NCBI GenBank assembly: GCA_036925085.1
Contig: JAUPFP010000064.1
Coordinates: 283,330-347,329, forward strand
Direction of reading: 5' to 3'
DNA from: Brachycybe producta
Taxonomy: Eukaryota; Arthropoda; Diplopoda; Playtdesmida; Andrognathidae
DNA: 64,000 nucleotides
In this document: positions 46,314-58,149 of the stretch, piece by piece
Layout of the letters: each line of letters starts with the position of its first letter
Numbering within the stretch: position 1 is the first letter of the stretch
Notes under the pieces: generated by a model
Told to the model about the DNA's origin: nothing
Databases searched by the model: none
What the model saw: the letters and a program-made list of their open reading frames with translations, nothing else
Made by a program: the position numbers and the translations under genes

Positions 46314-46956
46314 GTAAGTACATAAAGTTCATAAACTTTTTCTTGACTAAAAATATTATTGTATAAACGCTTTGTCGTTTATAGTTTTATCAGTTATACC
46401 CACCACCAAGTGCTGTATTTTATGTGAAAATCCACTTGTGTCTTTGGGTAGAGAAGGGGGTTAATTCTAGTGATATTTGCGCGAGGGTATCTTTTTTTTT
46501 TTTTTGCTAGTATGTTTCTGAGTGGATTTGATTGCACTTAAAAAAAAAAAAAGAAGTGTATTTTTTCAGTAGGTGATTTCTCAAGAAAATTGCTTTCATG
46601 TTATACTTCTTGAAGGTTCAGTTTAGGATCATCAACAAGCAAAAAAAAAAAACAATGTTTTTGAACACGAAATTTTTGTGAAACACGATGTGTCATCTGT
46701 TATCAAGTTAAATTCAAATTTATCAACTCACTTCTTTAATGATGAGTTATTTTTTGCCACATGAGAATTACATTAAAGGGATAGTAGTAGCCTATATAAT
46801 CATTTCTGCTAGAATAAATGTCAAATTTTTTTGTTGTTGGCGTTTTTTTTTAAAAAAAAGATTGGTTCTACCAATCTACTTCTACAGTATGTTCCAGAAC
46901 CAAATGCCCCACAATATTCTTATTGTATACATACATAAAACTATATAGAAAAGGGG
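46314..46956. other. AT-rich non-coding stretch
   Basis: No gene is seen, only A and T homopolymers. Confidence 0.5.
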
Positions 46957-47140
46957 TGTGTGACATTTTTCCTCAAGACATTTGCCCTACAAACAGTTAC
47001 CCTAAAGCTATTTGCCCTAAAAGGACATTTTCTCTAAAGACACTTGCCTTAAACCATTTGCCCTAAAGGGATATTTGCTATAAAACCATTTGCCCTAAAG
47101 GGACGTTTGTCCTAAAACCACTTTCCCTAAAGGGGGACTT
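46957..47140 (+). repeat. TTTGCCCTAAAG array (family G), about 32-bp period
   Basis: It begins GTGTGACATTTTTCCTC, like the inverse of the right end at 32332. It then repeats AAACCATTTGCCCTAAAGGG with ATATTTGC or ACGTTTGT about five times with decay. Confidence 0.7.
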
Positions 47141-47294
47141 TTACTTTTGTTTATAACAACCACCTTAAATTTTAAATGTGCTCCTTATATTTTTTTTCTG
47201 AAATATTCAATTTTAAGACAGGCAACAGCAGGCAATTGGTTGCCAGACAGTTGAGTCAGAATGAACAGTATGGCTTCTTACAGGGTTACTTACT

Positions 47295-47645
47295 GCACAC
47301 GGCCGACTAATTTAGACGGACCAACATAAAAGATGGGACGTGTTCCATTTTGTTTTTTCCACAGACACAATCGTCGGCAGTGGAATGGAAAACCTGTAAA
47401 CGGCCGTGGACGCGCACATGAACTACTAGTTAAGTCGGGCGGTTTATAGTGTTTACAATAGGTTCTGGACGGTGCACGCACAAGATGGCAGGCATCCACG
47501 AACAAGCACAACCACCGACGATGTGACAGTTGTGTGCGCTTGCGTTTTGTCGGTCTCTGACATCTTGACAGACTGTCGGTCGTGTGCACTGACCTTACTA
47601 CAGTTTAGTCCATCACCGACTGTCTGTCGTCTGCGGTCGCCCTTA
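47295..47645. mobile_element. GC-rich MITE-like block
   Basis: GCACACGGCCGAC at 47295 and its inverse GTCGGTCGTGTGC at 47575 differ by one base. Between and after them lie many CGTGTGC, CGGTC and GTCTGTCG words. Terminal repeats beyond 13 bases are not visible. Overlapping frames on both strands are side effects of the high G+C. Confidence 0.4.
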
Positions 47646-49385
47646 CTCAAGTATACTTTGATAATAGATTGGGGCATTTTTTTTTTCTTCTGTTACATAG
47701 TGTATTTTGAGGAGTTGTTTTAGATACATATACTGCATGGTAATAAATTAATAATCATCAGCTTTGGTTATAGATACAGTATTAGTCTTTATTTTTTAAA
47801 TGCCACTGTAATGATATGGTTTTTTATGTATGGGTGTTTGATGTGAGCCACCATCACTTTTCATTTATTTTCGCGTTTTTTCTATTATATTTTGGGGTTA
47901 ATGGAGATTTTTTTTTCTTCTTCTTTGCTTTTTCAATGTTCGCTTTTGGTTGGTTGGTTGGTTGGTTTGTGAATTTATTTTTTTCTTCTCGAGAATGTAT
48001 GTATGTATGGATTTGTTCTTTCAGTATTTTGCTAAAGAATGAAGTGAACACACTCAAAATGAAAGAAAAAGAAGAAGAAAAAAAGTGTGCGACATTAAGA
48101 AACAGTTATTTTTTTTTATAATGTTTCTCTTCTATTTCAATAAAAAAAAATATATAAGTGGATTGGTTTGTTGCTTGAAAATCGACACGCTTTTGCGATT
48201 TATCACAAAAAAAAACGAGGGGGTTTGAGTTCTTTCCCCCCGCCTTTTTCTTCCTATATATAAAGAATGTATTATTTTATAAATGTCCTAACTTGGACAT
48301 AATTCCATTTCTCTTTTTTTTTTTGAGTTGTGATTTTTTTCTTCTTCTTCTTCTTGAAGCTGGAGAAGTAAAAAAAAGTGAGCCTTATGACGTCATTGGT
48401 TCACTCAATTGCGAGTTGTTTCTATTACATTAATAATATTTGAGAGGTTTTTGTTTTATTTATCTTTTGTTTGGTGAAATTGGATGGAGAGAAAGAGAGA
48501 GAAAAGGCTTTGTGTAACCTTTGACCCCTGCTAGCTAGCTAGCTAGCTTTTATTTCCTCCCCTTTTTTTGTAACTCCTCCACCCACACTTCTCAAAGTGA
48601 GATTGTGCAGTAATTTTGATTGTACACAACATTTGCCTTTTGTGATTTATGGCTGCCAATGATTGATTACCTGTCAACGGATTGCTTTTGCTCTAAGAAA
48701 CTTAACTTTTTTTTTAAAACATTTATATTTTTTGTTGTTGTTGATGACTCTCATAGTAATTGTATGTTTGGAGATATACATACATATAGTATATGAGATG
48801 GGCTATTAAAAACGACAACTACATTTGATTGTTTATTTTTCTATTTATTATCCACAATCCATATTTGTGTTGTTTTTTTTTACCTTTTCTTATTTTTCTT
48901 CTTAGTGGCTTTATGGTAGACATTTAATAGCAGAGAATATTCCTATGGGTCAATTATTTTTATTACTTCGAATATTAGTTTTCACGTGTGAATCTTGGCT
49001 GACCCGTAACTAGATAATTTTGCCCCAAAGGGAAAAACAAAACTGGCGCGCCCCTCTTAGTATTCTCATTCTGCTTATTTTGCGCGCCTAAGCTTTGCAC
49101 TCAAGGAAGGGGCCGTCACTCGCCGCATCCTACAATTACAATTAGTACTCTGCTAGCAGCCAAATAGGCCTATGGCAGAGGGACACAAAAGTCCACATGC
49201 AGCATTAAGCATTGTCAAGCACATATACATGCACGTATATATAAAAAAAAAGAATATACAATTGTCAATCCCACAAAACAAAATTATCCCCATTCACCAC
49301 TTCCTAGTTGCTCCTCTCTCCTCTCTCCTCTCTTGGCCAATAATACAGGAGCAGAAATTATCAAGTAGGGAATAATGTACTTAAG
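47646..49385. other. AT-rich non-coding stretch
   Basis: No gene is seen. It contains (GGTT)n near 47950, (CTAG)4 at 48531, and an isolated GC-richer block at about 49015-49170 with GGCGCGCCCC and GCGCGCC, unassigned. Confidence 0.45.
48531..48548. repeat. (CTAG)n, self-complementary tetranucleotide repeat
   Basis: Four and a half CTAG units; the tract is its own reverse complement. Confidence 0.9.
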
Positions 49386-49708
49386 ATTTTTTTAGAAGAC
49401 TAGAAGTATCTTTTTAAAATAATTTCAAAGTCCTTTTGAAAGTTGTAAGAATAAAGAAAATGGAAGTGGTAGCATTTTTTGACATCTTTCAAAATAAACT
49501 CATTTATTGTAGTTTGAAAAATGACACAAATTTGTTGGTTTGATGGAAAATTGGCAACAAAAAGTTTTTTTAAAAAAAAAAAGAAAGTCGTTTTTCAAAC
49601 TGCCATAAACAGTTTATTTTGAAAGATATCGTATTTTGCCATTCTTACCACTCAGTTCTTTTACTGTTCAACTTTCAAAACTGCTTTTAAATTTCTTTTT
49701 AATGTTTC
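49386..49708. mobile_element. Family A hairpin MITE, diverged copy
   Basis: TTTTTTAGAAGACTAGAAG, then GACATCTTTCAAAATAAACT facing AGTTTATTTTGAAAGATATC, are the family arms. This copy is longer in the middle than those at 3368 and 52792. Confidence 0.65.
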
Positions 49709-49814
49709 GATTAGGTGTGTGGTTGGCGTGACTTTCACGTCAAAATATTCGAATTTTGGTAACCACTGATTAAAAGTATTACATACATGTATTAGTGTCA
49801 TAAATTAAAGAGAC

Positions 49815-49990
49815 ACAATCTGCAGACATGGTCCCCCACAGACTATACATCTCACGTTTGTCTCATGGTGTATGAAGTCTGCAGACCGGTCTACGACGTG
49901 GAAGTACAAGTTCACTGTATACATAATGACATACTATGTCTGTGAAAAACTTTGACCTTGTCTGTTGAAGACCCGTGTCTGCAGACGGCG
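49815..49990. mobile_element. MITE with TCTGCAGACA ends
   Basis: The left TCTGCAGACATGGTCCCCCA then CAGAC pairs with the right GTCTGTTGAAGACCCGTG then TCTGCAGA. The inverted repeat is about 25 bases with a few mismatches. GTCTGCAGAC also occurs in the middle. Confidence 0.6.
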
Positions 49991-50879
49991 TATGATAGTG
50001 GTCGGCTTGCTTAATAGATGTTCAACTATGTTATCAGATTTTAGAGGTTAAATAACTTTTTATGTTCAAAATGAATGAACCCTTGTGATTTCGAGTGAGA
50101 GGCCCTTACAGTAAATAAGTGGCTCAAACTTTAAAGTTGTTTGGTTGATTCTCTCTTCCTTAATATGATTTTTCTCTCTCTCTCTCTCTCTGTCTCTCTG
50201 TCTCTCCCTCTCTCTCTCTCTCCTCATTTATTCATTCATGTTTGTGTTTGTATGGAAATCAATCTCTTTTTTTTTTGTTGACTCATGTACATTGTAAATG
50301 GCATAAACCTCCAATTCTTCTCTCCATTTTTCCCACTTTCAACTTTTAAATTTCTTATCTGTGGCATGCACAGGGCGCCACTTTATTTTCATTTGTCAAA
50401 TGTCTCGGCTTGTAAAATTGTAGATTGTGTTTGACACACACACACACATTGTATAGTGTGTTTGCATACTCAGTTTTACCTTAATGAAAGAATTGATAGC
50501 TTTTCCACTTTTTATACCTCTACATATCACCTATATACAGTGTATATTTCCTATTCACTTTGGCATAAAGAATAATTTGAAACTCAATTTTAGCCAATTT
50601 AAAAATATCATTTATATTTTCGTTTTTAAACGCATATCAAATAGTTTGATTTGTCAGGTCAAAGAACGTAATTGTCCAAGTCGTTTAGAAAATTACTTTT
50701 AAGAATAGAAATAGAAATTTGTATTAGAACATGCAAATGTAAAGGATAAGGCTAAAGGTTCTTCTAAGGGTTCATAGCTTTAAAAATAAACTATGCCACT
50801 AATGATAATCACACTTGAAAATCACAAAAGAAATGCGATTGAAAAATTCATTTATTCAATGTACATGTATAAGTCAATA
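49991..50879. other. AT-rich non-coding stretch with CT microsatellite
   Basis: No gene is seen. An interrupted (CT)n with TGTCTC variants spans about 50171-50222, and a short CA run lies near 50438. Confidence 0.5.
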
Positions 50880-51522
50880 ATGCCAGGAACACACATGCAG
50901 AAAACATGTAAAAAAACAGAAAACAGGCAATTCTTCTGCTTTCAAGTGCAAGAAACAGAACAGAAACCTGAGATCGAGCTTTTGCTCTATTTTTTTCTGT
51001 TCTTTCCCTGCTTTCTATTATAAATGAACCAATAGGATCGTAGCTTGTATGACATCATCAAAACATTTTGTAGACTCAAAGCAAAGAAAACTGTGGAACA
51101 CATGTTGTCTATTATATGTCTCACAATAGAAACTGTGACGCATTTTTGTTCTGAATGTGTTCATCACATGCAAACAGAAAAAGAAAACGAACAGAATTTC
51201 TTTTGTTGAAGTGGTTTTCTTGTGTGTTTTCTGTTGTATGTTTCCGCATGTGTGTCCCTGACTTAAGTTGGCAGAATAAAAAAAGGGAAACCTTTTTCCG
51301 TGCCACGCAGAATTGCGTTTTGTCATCCAATAAGAAGGCGTTCTTAGATGCATCATTTTTTATGGCTCCTCCTATTCTTTCTTTTCCACTTCCAATAAAT
51401 TCAACAATATCTTCAAGTGTAATGTGCGAGAACCTTTGAACGTGAAGGAAAGCAGAAATTAAGAGGAAACACTTTTATTTTTCTATTTTCTGTTATGTTT
51501 ACTGCATGTGGGATCCAGGCCT
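50880..51522. mobile_element. Composite MITE with three related ends
   Basis: The left end GCCAGGAACACACATGCAGA and AAACATG pairs both with GCATGTGTGTCCCTGAC at 51246-51262 and with ACTGCATGTGGGATCCAGGC near 51500-51520. Either one element lies beside a half copy or an element gained an internal end. The ends resemble the 43180 element (GCCTGGAACACACACGC). Confidence 0.65.
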
Positions 51523-52181
51523 TATATAGTATTTGCCTTGCAATTGATCAAAAATATGTATAATTTGGTTATTTTCAAACTATAGTAATAAAATAAATTC
51601 TTTTTTGAACTTTCTAAAATTATTTCTAATCGATTATTTTAAAAGATTTAACTAAAGCACATTTTTTTGCTCTTTTTAGTTTTGTTTTTCTAATGACATA
51701 ATTAAAAGAAATTACTTGTAAAAAAGATATTTGAAACTTTTAACCGTATTTCTGAAGCGAACAAAAATATGCTTTTTCTTAATTAAAAGACGGTTTGTAG
51801 GCTAAATATGTAGAGCAACTCTTAAGTGTTTTATTACATCTAGAAGAACTCTAGCCTCTAAACAGTCTTTTTAATTAAAAAATGCATACTTCATATTCTG
51901 TTACATATTTACTATATTTTGTATGACACTTTGTATAATGAGACAATTCAGATTTTACAGTAGATGTTCGACATTAGTTCCGATAATCAAAAGTTCATAT
52001 GATTTGAACTCTCGTTAAAGTGGAGGAAAATAAGAATGAAAAAAAAAACGATTTCAAAGATTTTTTTTTTATTTCCATAATGATAAGTAAAAAAAAAATT
52101 GTTGCGATAATCGACGCTCTACCGTATTGTGAAATACATTTAGATGTCCCTTAGACGTGTTGATAGTGTCCCTAGACACTT
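51523..52181. other. AT-rich non-coding stretch
   Basis: No gene or repeat structure is seen. Confidence 0.5.
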
Positions 52182-52212
52182 CCCTTGAATATGGCAATCA
52201 CTGCTAACACAC
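52182..52212 (+). repeat. Family D hairpin repeat, partial copy
   Basis: TCCCTTGAATATGGCAATCA followed by CTGCTAACAC matches the arm of the complete copy at 31210. Confidence 0.55.
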
Positions 52213-52791
52213 ACTGTAAAGTGCAGTTCGTTTTGAGTGTCCTTAGTTTGGTAGGATCTATTTGGTTTTCTTGTGGAGTTTCTTCTTGACAATTTTAAGT
52301 GTCGTTTTTCATCAGACAAAATAGAAGAAGACGACGACAAAAAAAATGTGTTGACTTAACTTATTTAATTCCAAATGTTAACATGACAATTACAATGTGT
52401 TTACATTTGTATAGCTCACCTCTTGAGTTAAGCCAATTACTTAAATGGAGCATGTTTTTTTTTTCTTCTTCGACATGCTATTTAGCAAAGATTATACTAA
52501 GAACACGTCGAGTTATTTTTGTTAAACTTCATTTTTGTCATTTTTTTTTTTAAATGCTATTTTTTAAAATCTGCTTTTTTAAGAAGCTGCTGCTGCTTTG
52601 CAATTTTTCTTGTTTTTTGTTTTTTTTCCTGGCCAGCAAAATGTGTTACTTAGTAACTTTAATTTTCTTAATTAGTATTCTAAATGTGATTTAATAAATA
52701 TAATTGTTTCTGAAAACTTGTTTAAGATATCACAAAAATAACGGCTCAACAGTAAGGTTTAAAATTTGCGCCAAACTCCTCTAGAACTCTT

Positions 52792-53063
52792 GATTATTCT
52801 GTCTTTCAGGTGCAAAATTAAGAGAAACTAGAAAGTGTTTTAGAAACTAGTAGAGTAACTCAATTATTTGAGGGTATTTTCATGTCGATATCTTTCAAAA
52901 TGAACTTTTTATAGGAGTTTTTTTTAATTTTTGTGTATAAAAAGTTTATTTTGAAAGATATCAACAGGAAAAAAAAACACCCTTAAGTGATTAAACTATC
53001 CTTCTAGTTTCTAAAGCACTTTTATAGTTTCTTTTAATTTTGTTTCTGAAAGACAGAATAATC
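52792..53063. mobile_element. Family A hairpin MITE, best-preserved copy
   Basis: The left arm TGATTATTCTGTCTTTCAG, GTTTTAGAAACTAGTAGAG and GATATCTTTCAAAATGAAC meets a right arm that ends GAAAGACAGAATAATCT. The arms are about 120 bases each with a short AT spacer. The + strand left end reads as a 3' splice-site-like TTCTGTCTTTCAG. Confidence 0.85.
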
Positions 53064-54909
53064 TGATTTTGTAAATCATTTTTTCATAAAACTATCTTGG
53101 GTTACCCATTTGTGTGATGCCTGTAAAATTAATTATTTAGTATGAATTGAAGACAAAGTTAACCGGTTTCTATGCCACCTAGTCTCGACGTTGATGGTTT
53201 CAGAATATACATAATTGACTATCACCATTTTCCATCCAAATCTAATTGCATTATATTCGCTAGCTATGTACAGTTAATTTCTACAAATGTTTTGTTCTTT
53301 GGAATTTGGTCTTTTTAAGTTTAGTTCCATTTGTAGGCAGGCCTGTATTTAAACGTCCCAGAACCTGTTTGTAACCTCAATGTAGCTGTTAAAGCAGGCT
53401 GAATTGGGATTGATAGTGATATTGTAAATGAGTTTTTTTTTTTCATCAAGATTTCAGAAAACAAGCTTTTAAAAGCTTATTTGTAAGATTTCTTTTCTAA
53501 AACAATTCGAATTTTTTCGTAATGTTTTTTTTTTCTGAAAAAAGTTTGACTCTAAAGTTGAAAATCCTAAAAAAAAAAGTGTACAGAATCGCAGGATGAG
53601 GAGATCAACTATTCAGCCACCTTAATGTTTGAACAGTGTCATTTAACCATGGTTCAATATTGTAGCCAATAAGTTATATGTGAACCGCCTGAACTATGCA
53701 TTTATAAGTTAGCTTATTATGAATTTAGCATTGATAGGTTTTAACATTATGTACAGTATGTCCTTTCAGTACACACAGTGTTGCAAGTTATTCGAGTTTG
53801 GGACACATTATAGTGTTTTTTTATTGAATTTATTTTGTTGTTGTTGTTTTTTTGTTTTTTCAAGACAACAAGTCAATCCAATTCTAGATAAATTCGTGAT
53901 CTCAATTTTGACCACAGCAAAAGTTTCTCCAGAGAGGAAAAGTGTTTTAACTTCAAATGGAAAATGTAGCGAGGAAAAGGGTGAAGGGGTGGTGGGTTGG
54001 TAAAGAGTTTTGTGGCGTATGTGTGTGTGTGTGTGTGTTGATTGCTAATGCGCATGCGTCTTTGCATGTTAACCTGTCGTAACCTCAGCACCACTTTGCT
54101 TCACTTCTCATTTTATTGATCATCTCTCTCTCTCTATCCACCCATCAATTTCAGAAACTATTTTATAGGGAGGGAAATCAATCACGCATTTACCCTTAAA
54201 AAATACAACCTCCTCCCCCTATACCCAACCCTCCTCTCCCTCTTTTTCCTTTTCTTTTTTGCGCTTGTCCTCAAAAATTCTATTTGATGCTCAAGAGACT
54301 TTCACAGATTTTCTTATTTTGTTCATGATGTGACTTTCTTCTTTTTTTTTTCTGTTGTGGAACTATTTCCCAAAAGGTTTTAAGTCTTGTCTGTCCCACT
54401 CAAACTCTTATTCAGTGTTTGAAAGTTAGTTGTTTTGTTTGTTACTGTCTTAGCTTTATTTTTTCATTCTTATCCTCATCTCTCTTCCAGTTTCTATGTA
54501 CGCTGGGGATTTCGCCCATATTCCAATGTTACAGGCCTACATGAGTGAGACACCCCCTTTCCCAACACATACACATACTGATATACCACATTTACAATTG
54601 TTGATGCATGGCAATGACATGATGATATGTGGTGATGCACGCAAACAAACAAGTGCTAGACAGGCACTTTGAAGTGTATCTTATCAGGGATTTTTTTTGT
54701 TAATGTACACTTATTTATCGGAGAATGAACAACTTTGATCTTTCTTGAAAAGTCCAGATAACAGCATTGAAGAAGTTGCTTAATAGGACTACACAACGAA
54801 TGTGTGCATCACTTGAAATCAATATTACAAAAAAAACCTTTTTGTTATTCAATACCTAAACGCAGAAACTACGCAAATCTGGAAAGAATTTTCATTACCG
54901 TGACAAATT
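53064..54909. other. AT-rich non-coding stretch
   Basis: No gene is seen. A GT microsatellite lies at about 54019-54039. Confidence 0.45.
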
Positions 54910-55500
54910 ACTTGCTGTTTTCTGAATATTCTTTGCAACTTTCTGAATATTTTTTACAGTTTTCTAAAGAGATGTCTTTCAGTTTTTTGAAGATTTTTTT
55001 CAGTTTTTTGAAGATTTTTTTTCAGTTTTCTGAAGATTTTTTTTTCAGTTTTCTGAAGATTTTTTTTTCAGTTTTCTGAAGATTTTTTTTCAGTTTTCTG
55101 AAGATTTTTTTTTCAGTTTTCTGAAGATTTTTTTTTCAGTTTTCTGAAGATTTTTTTTTCAGTTTTCTGAAGATTTTTTTTTTCAGTTTTCTGAAGATTT
55201 TTTTTTTCAGTTTTCTGAAGATTTTTTTTTTCAGTTTTCTGAAGATTTTTTTTTTCAGTTTTCTGAAGATTTATTTTTTCAGTTTTCTGAAGATTTTTTT
55301 TTTTCAGTTTTCTGAAGATTTTTTTTTTTCAGTTTTCTGAAGATTTTTTTTTTCAGTTTTCTGAAGATTTTTTTTTTTTCAGTTTTCTGAAGATTTTTTT
55401 TTTTTCAGTTTTCTGAAGATTTTTTTTTTTCAGTTTTCTGAAGATTTCTTTTAGCTTTTTAAAAAAAAAGTATTTCTTGCAGTTTTCTGAAGAATTCTTA
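54910..55500 (+). repeat. Minisatellite of CAGTTTTCTGAAG + T8-T11, about 20 copies
   Basis: The unit CAGTTTTCTGAAGATTTTTT plus a few T repeats with a 20-25 base period, mainly because the T run varies in length. Flanking units are more diverged (CTTTCTGAATATTTT on the left; CTTGCAGTTTTCTGAAGAAT on the right). Every unit contains a T run followed by CAG. Phe/Ser/Glu/Lys-rich frames on both strands are its translation. Confidence 0.96.
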
Positions 55501-56672
55501 GGTTTTTTATTACAACACAATGTTTTTGCAGTTTTACAATTTTGCAATTATTAATTATCTTGTTCGACTTTTTATGGAAATTTAACTTCAGTCGTAACAT
55601 TCATTACAAGAAATGCGACAGGCATAATGTTATTACTTATTAGTATCATTTTCTGACATTCAGTTTGCAAGAAATATTTAAACAGTCGCATCAAGGACAT
55701 TATAAAAATGATAATCACAATTTACCATTATAGAATTTATCTTTGTTTTAAACAAAACAAACTAGTTTGATAAGAAAAAGATGTCTGCAATACAATTGAG
55801 CAATTTAAATTAGGAAAAGGATCAGGAAGATGGGAAGAAACGGAGTTAGGGTAAATAGGAAAACTTTTGACAAATGTTATTACTAAAATGGCTAATGTTG
55901 TGTAAGAAGTGTAGATTAATAGGTAATTTATATCAATGCTGGAGTTTGCCGTTAGTTTGAAGCCTAAATTCTGTTCCTACTGCTGTGGCAGGCGCTTCTA
56001 TTGGCAATTTTTTTGAAATTACAAAAGGCCAAATTATTCTTCTTGTTTTTGTGTTTCCCCCCCCTTTTCTCCCACTCACTTTTAAGAGATACTGACATAT
56101 GTTGCCATGAAAAAAAATGTGTCCCATTGTGACATTGTCTTGCCTGACAGTGTTGACTGTACTTTATTGGTTTGTGAAAGTGCCAGTGTAATTTTGTCAA
56201 GTAATAAAACAGGCACGAATGGTGTTCCTGGCCTTTCTGTCCTTTTTATTTTTTTTTTCTTCTTATTTCTGGACAGAAACAGTAGTTGCAAGGTGTTGTC
56301 CGTTTTCTTTTACAACACATTATTTATATAGTTTACATCCGGAGAGTTGTGAATCACGGTTTGATACTAGGACGCCATTATTTTATTTTTTTCATACTTT
56401 GAGGGGCACCTTCTTTAGTATTTGTGTGTGTCTTTTAGTGAGGTTATAAAGATGTAGACACGTTTTTCCTACCATTAGTGCGATGTGAACTATTATGAAA
56501 TTAGTTATAAGGAGGAAATAAATACTGCTGTATAAGTACTGCCTTTTGCAACTTTTTCAACCTTTCTCTAAAAGCTTGCAGATATCATTGGAATTCAACC
56601 TTACGTTGTATATTATGTCATAGATGTCAACAACAACAACAAAAAAGAATTGCTGGATTTTAGTAGGGATAG
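55501..56672. other. AT-rich non-coding stretch
   Basis: No gene is seen. A C8 run lies near 56047. Frames on both strands at 55933-56331 overlap each other and lack any recognisable family. Confidence 0.45.
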
Positions 56673-56804
56673 ATCACACACGCTGAAAAAAAATCTCCCT
56701 TTGTAAGACATTTTGTTTACCAAAAGCGCCATATATCTTTTGGAGTACAAAGGAACTAAAAAAAAATTATTTCTAATTCTGGTGGTTTTTTCAGCGTGTG
56801 TGAT
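56673..56804. mobile_element. 132-bp MITE with ATCACACACGCTGAAAAAA ends
   Basis: The left ATCACACACGCTGAAAAAA and the right TTTTTTCAGCGTGTGTGAT are exact inverses (19 bases). Inside, TTTACCAAAAG and CTTTTGGAGTAC form a second inverted pair. No obvious target duplication is present. Confidence 0.8.
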
Positions 56805-57740
56805 TTTTTCTTAAGTGTCCATTTTCAGTAAGGAAATTTTGGTATTTGAAACTTGAATTTTAAACCCAATGAAATGATTATCAAATTAGAAAAAAACTTT
56901 TGTTTGCTTGAGCACAAATGGAATTCTGCTCACAGGGTTAGGATTAAAAGCAGCAAGTTTTGTTTTTGAATTTGGACCTTATTAAATTTGAACTTTTTAT
57001 AGCCACAACCAGCCCATTGTGAGACATGCCCGTAGTTTTTTTTTATATCTTAACAAATTGTCCTACCCGTTTTGTTCACTGCCATAAATGCGCGCATAAC
57101 TTAAAACAAATAGGTTTCTTAATTTAAATAATCCTACAAGTTACCTAGAATTGGTATGTAGAAGTGGATGTAAAATTATTTTTATTGCGAGCTTTTATGT
57201 TTTTTTTTTCCTGCTTTGAAACTTCGGATAGAATGCAAACTAATTGCAATTTTTCTACGTGAGGTATAAAATTATTGATATCAAATTTCATTTTATAGTT
57301 TCGTAGGTTCAAAACGAATCTAGTCGAAAAGGTGTTATTAAATTAGAATTTCTGCCCTCCTTCCCATTGTGAAAGTTCAACAGAAAATAGCTTGTTTGAA
57401 ATTACTAATACATGCTAGAGGCTTAGTTAATTATATGGTTTATAGTCAAAAATGAAAAGTGAGATCTCATTAAATGATGATGATGTTTGTATATAATGTA
57501 TATTAAATGGCTTTATGTATTCATGAAAGGGACCCACCTCCTTCCCCCTATCGTCATCAACACCACTAGCACCACCACCACCCAGCATCTCTCAAAATGC
57601 TTGTATATTTTCATATCTGACAAGTGTTTGGACTTAATGGAGCATAAAATGATATCGGGGTTAAGTTTCTATTCCACCAATGTTCATATGTAACATTATT
57701 ATGGATGGATGGCAATTCCTTCTTTTTTATAATGTATTTC
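56805..57740. other. AT-rich non-coding stretch
   Basis: No gene is seen; a short (CAC)n patch lies near 57560. Confidence 0.5.
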
Positions 57741-57742
57741 TA

Positions 57743-57796
<54 letters not shown>
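57741..57796. repeat. (TA)n microsatellite
   Basis: About 27 TA units with one GTG interruption near the start. Confidence 0.96.
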
Positions 57797-57799
<3 letters not shown>

Positions 57800-57994
57800 T
57801 TACGCCTTCATGATTAAATCTTGTAATAAATATATAATCATGGCTGCCACTTTTCCTCATTGTTGGAATTTGGTGCATTCAGATCACAATTTGTTTGTGG
57901 AAATATAACAGCATAATAATGTTGCAATGCAGATAATATTTTTGCTTTCTAAATGAGGTTGCAGTTTTTATTACTCTTTTGAAAGCTTTCTCAA

Positions 57995-58149
57995 GCTATG
58001 TTCACACCATCAAAGTAATGCAGCAACAATGTAAGGTTGCATTCTATGGCGCATGCGGCGTTGGCTTTAAATGCACCTACTAAAAATAGATGATACTGCG
58101 GTGACTACATTCAGCACATATGCGTCCTTGAATTAGTGTGAACCAGGCC
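57995..58149. mobile_element. 155-bp MITE with GTTCACAC ends
   Basis: The left GCTATGTTCACACCATCAAA and the right CCTTGAATTAGTGTGAACC then AGGC are inverted. The interior is GC-richer (GGCGCATGCGGCG). No target duplication is evident. Confidence 0.6.
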
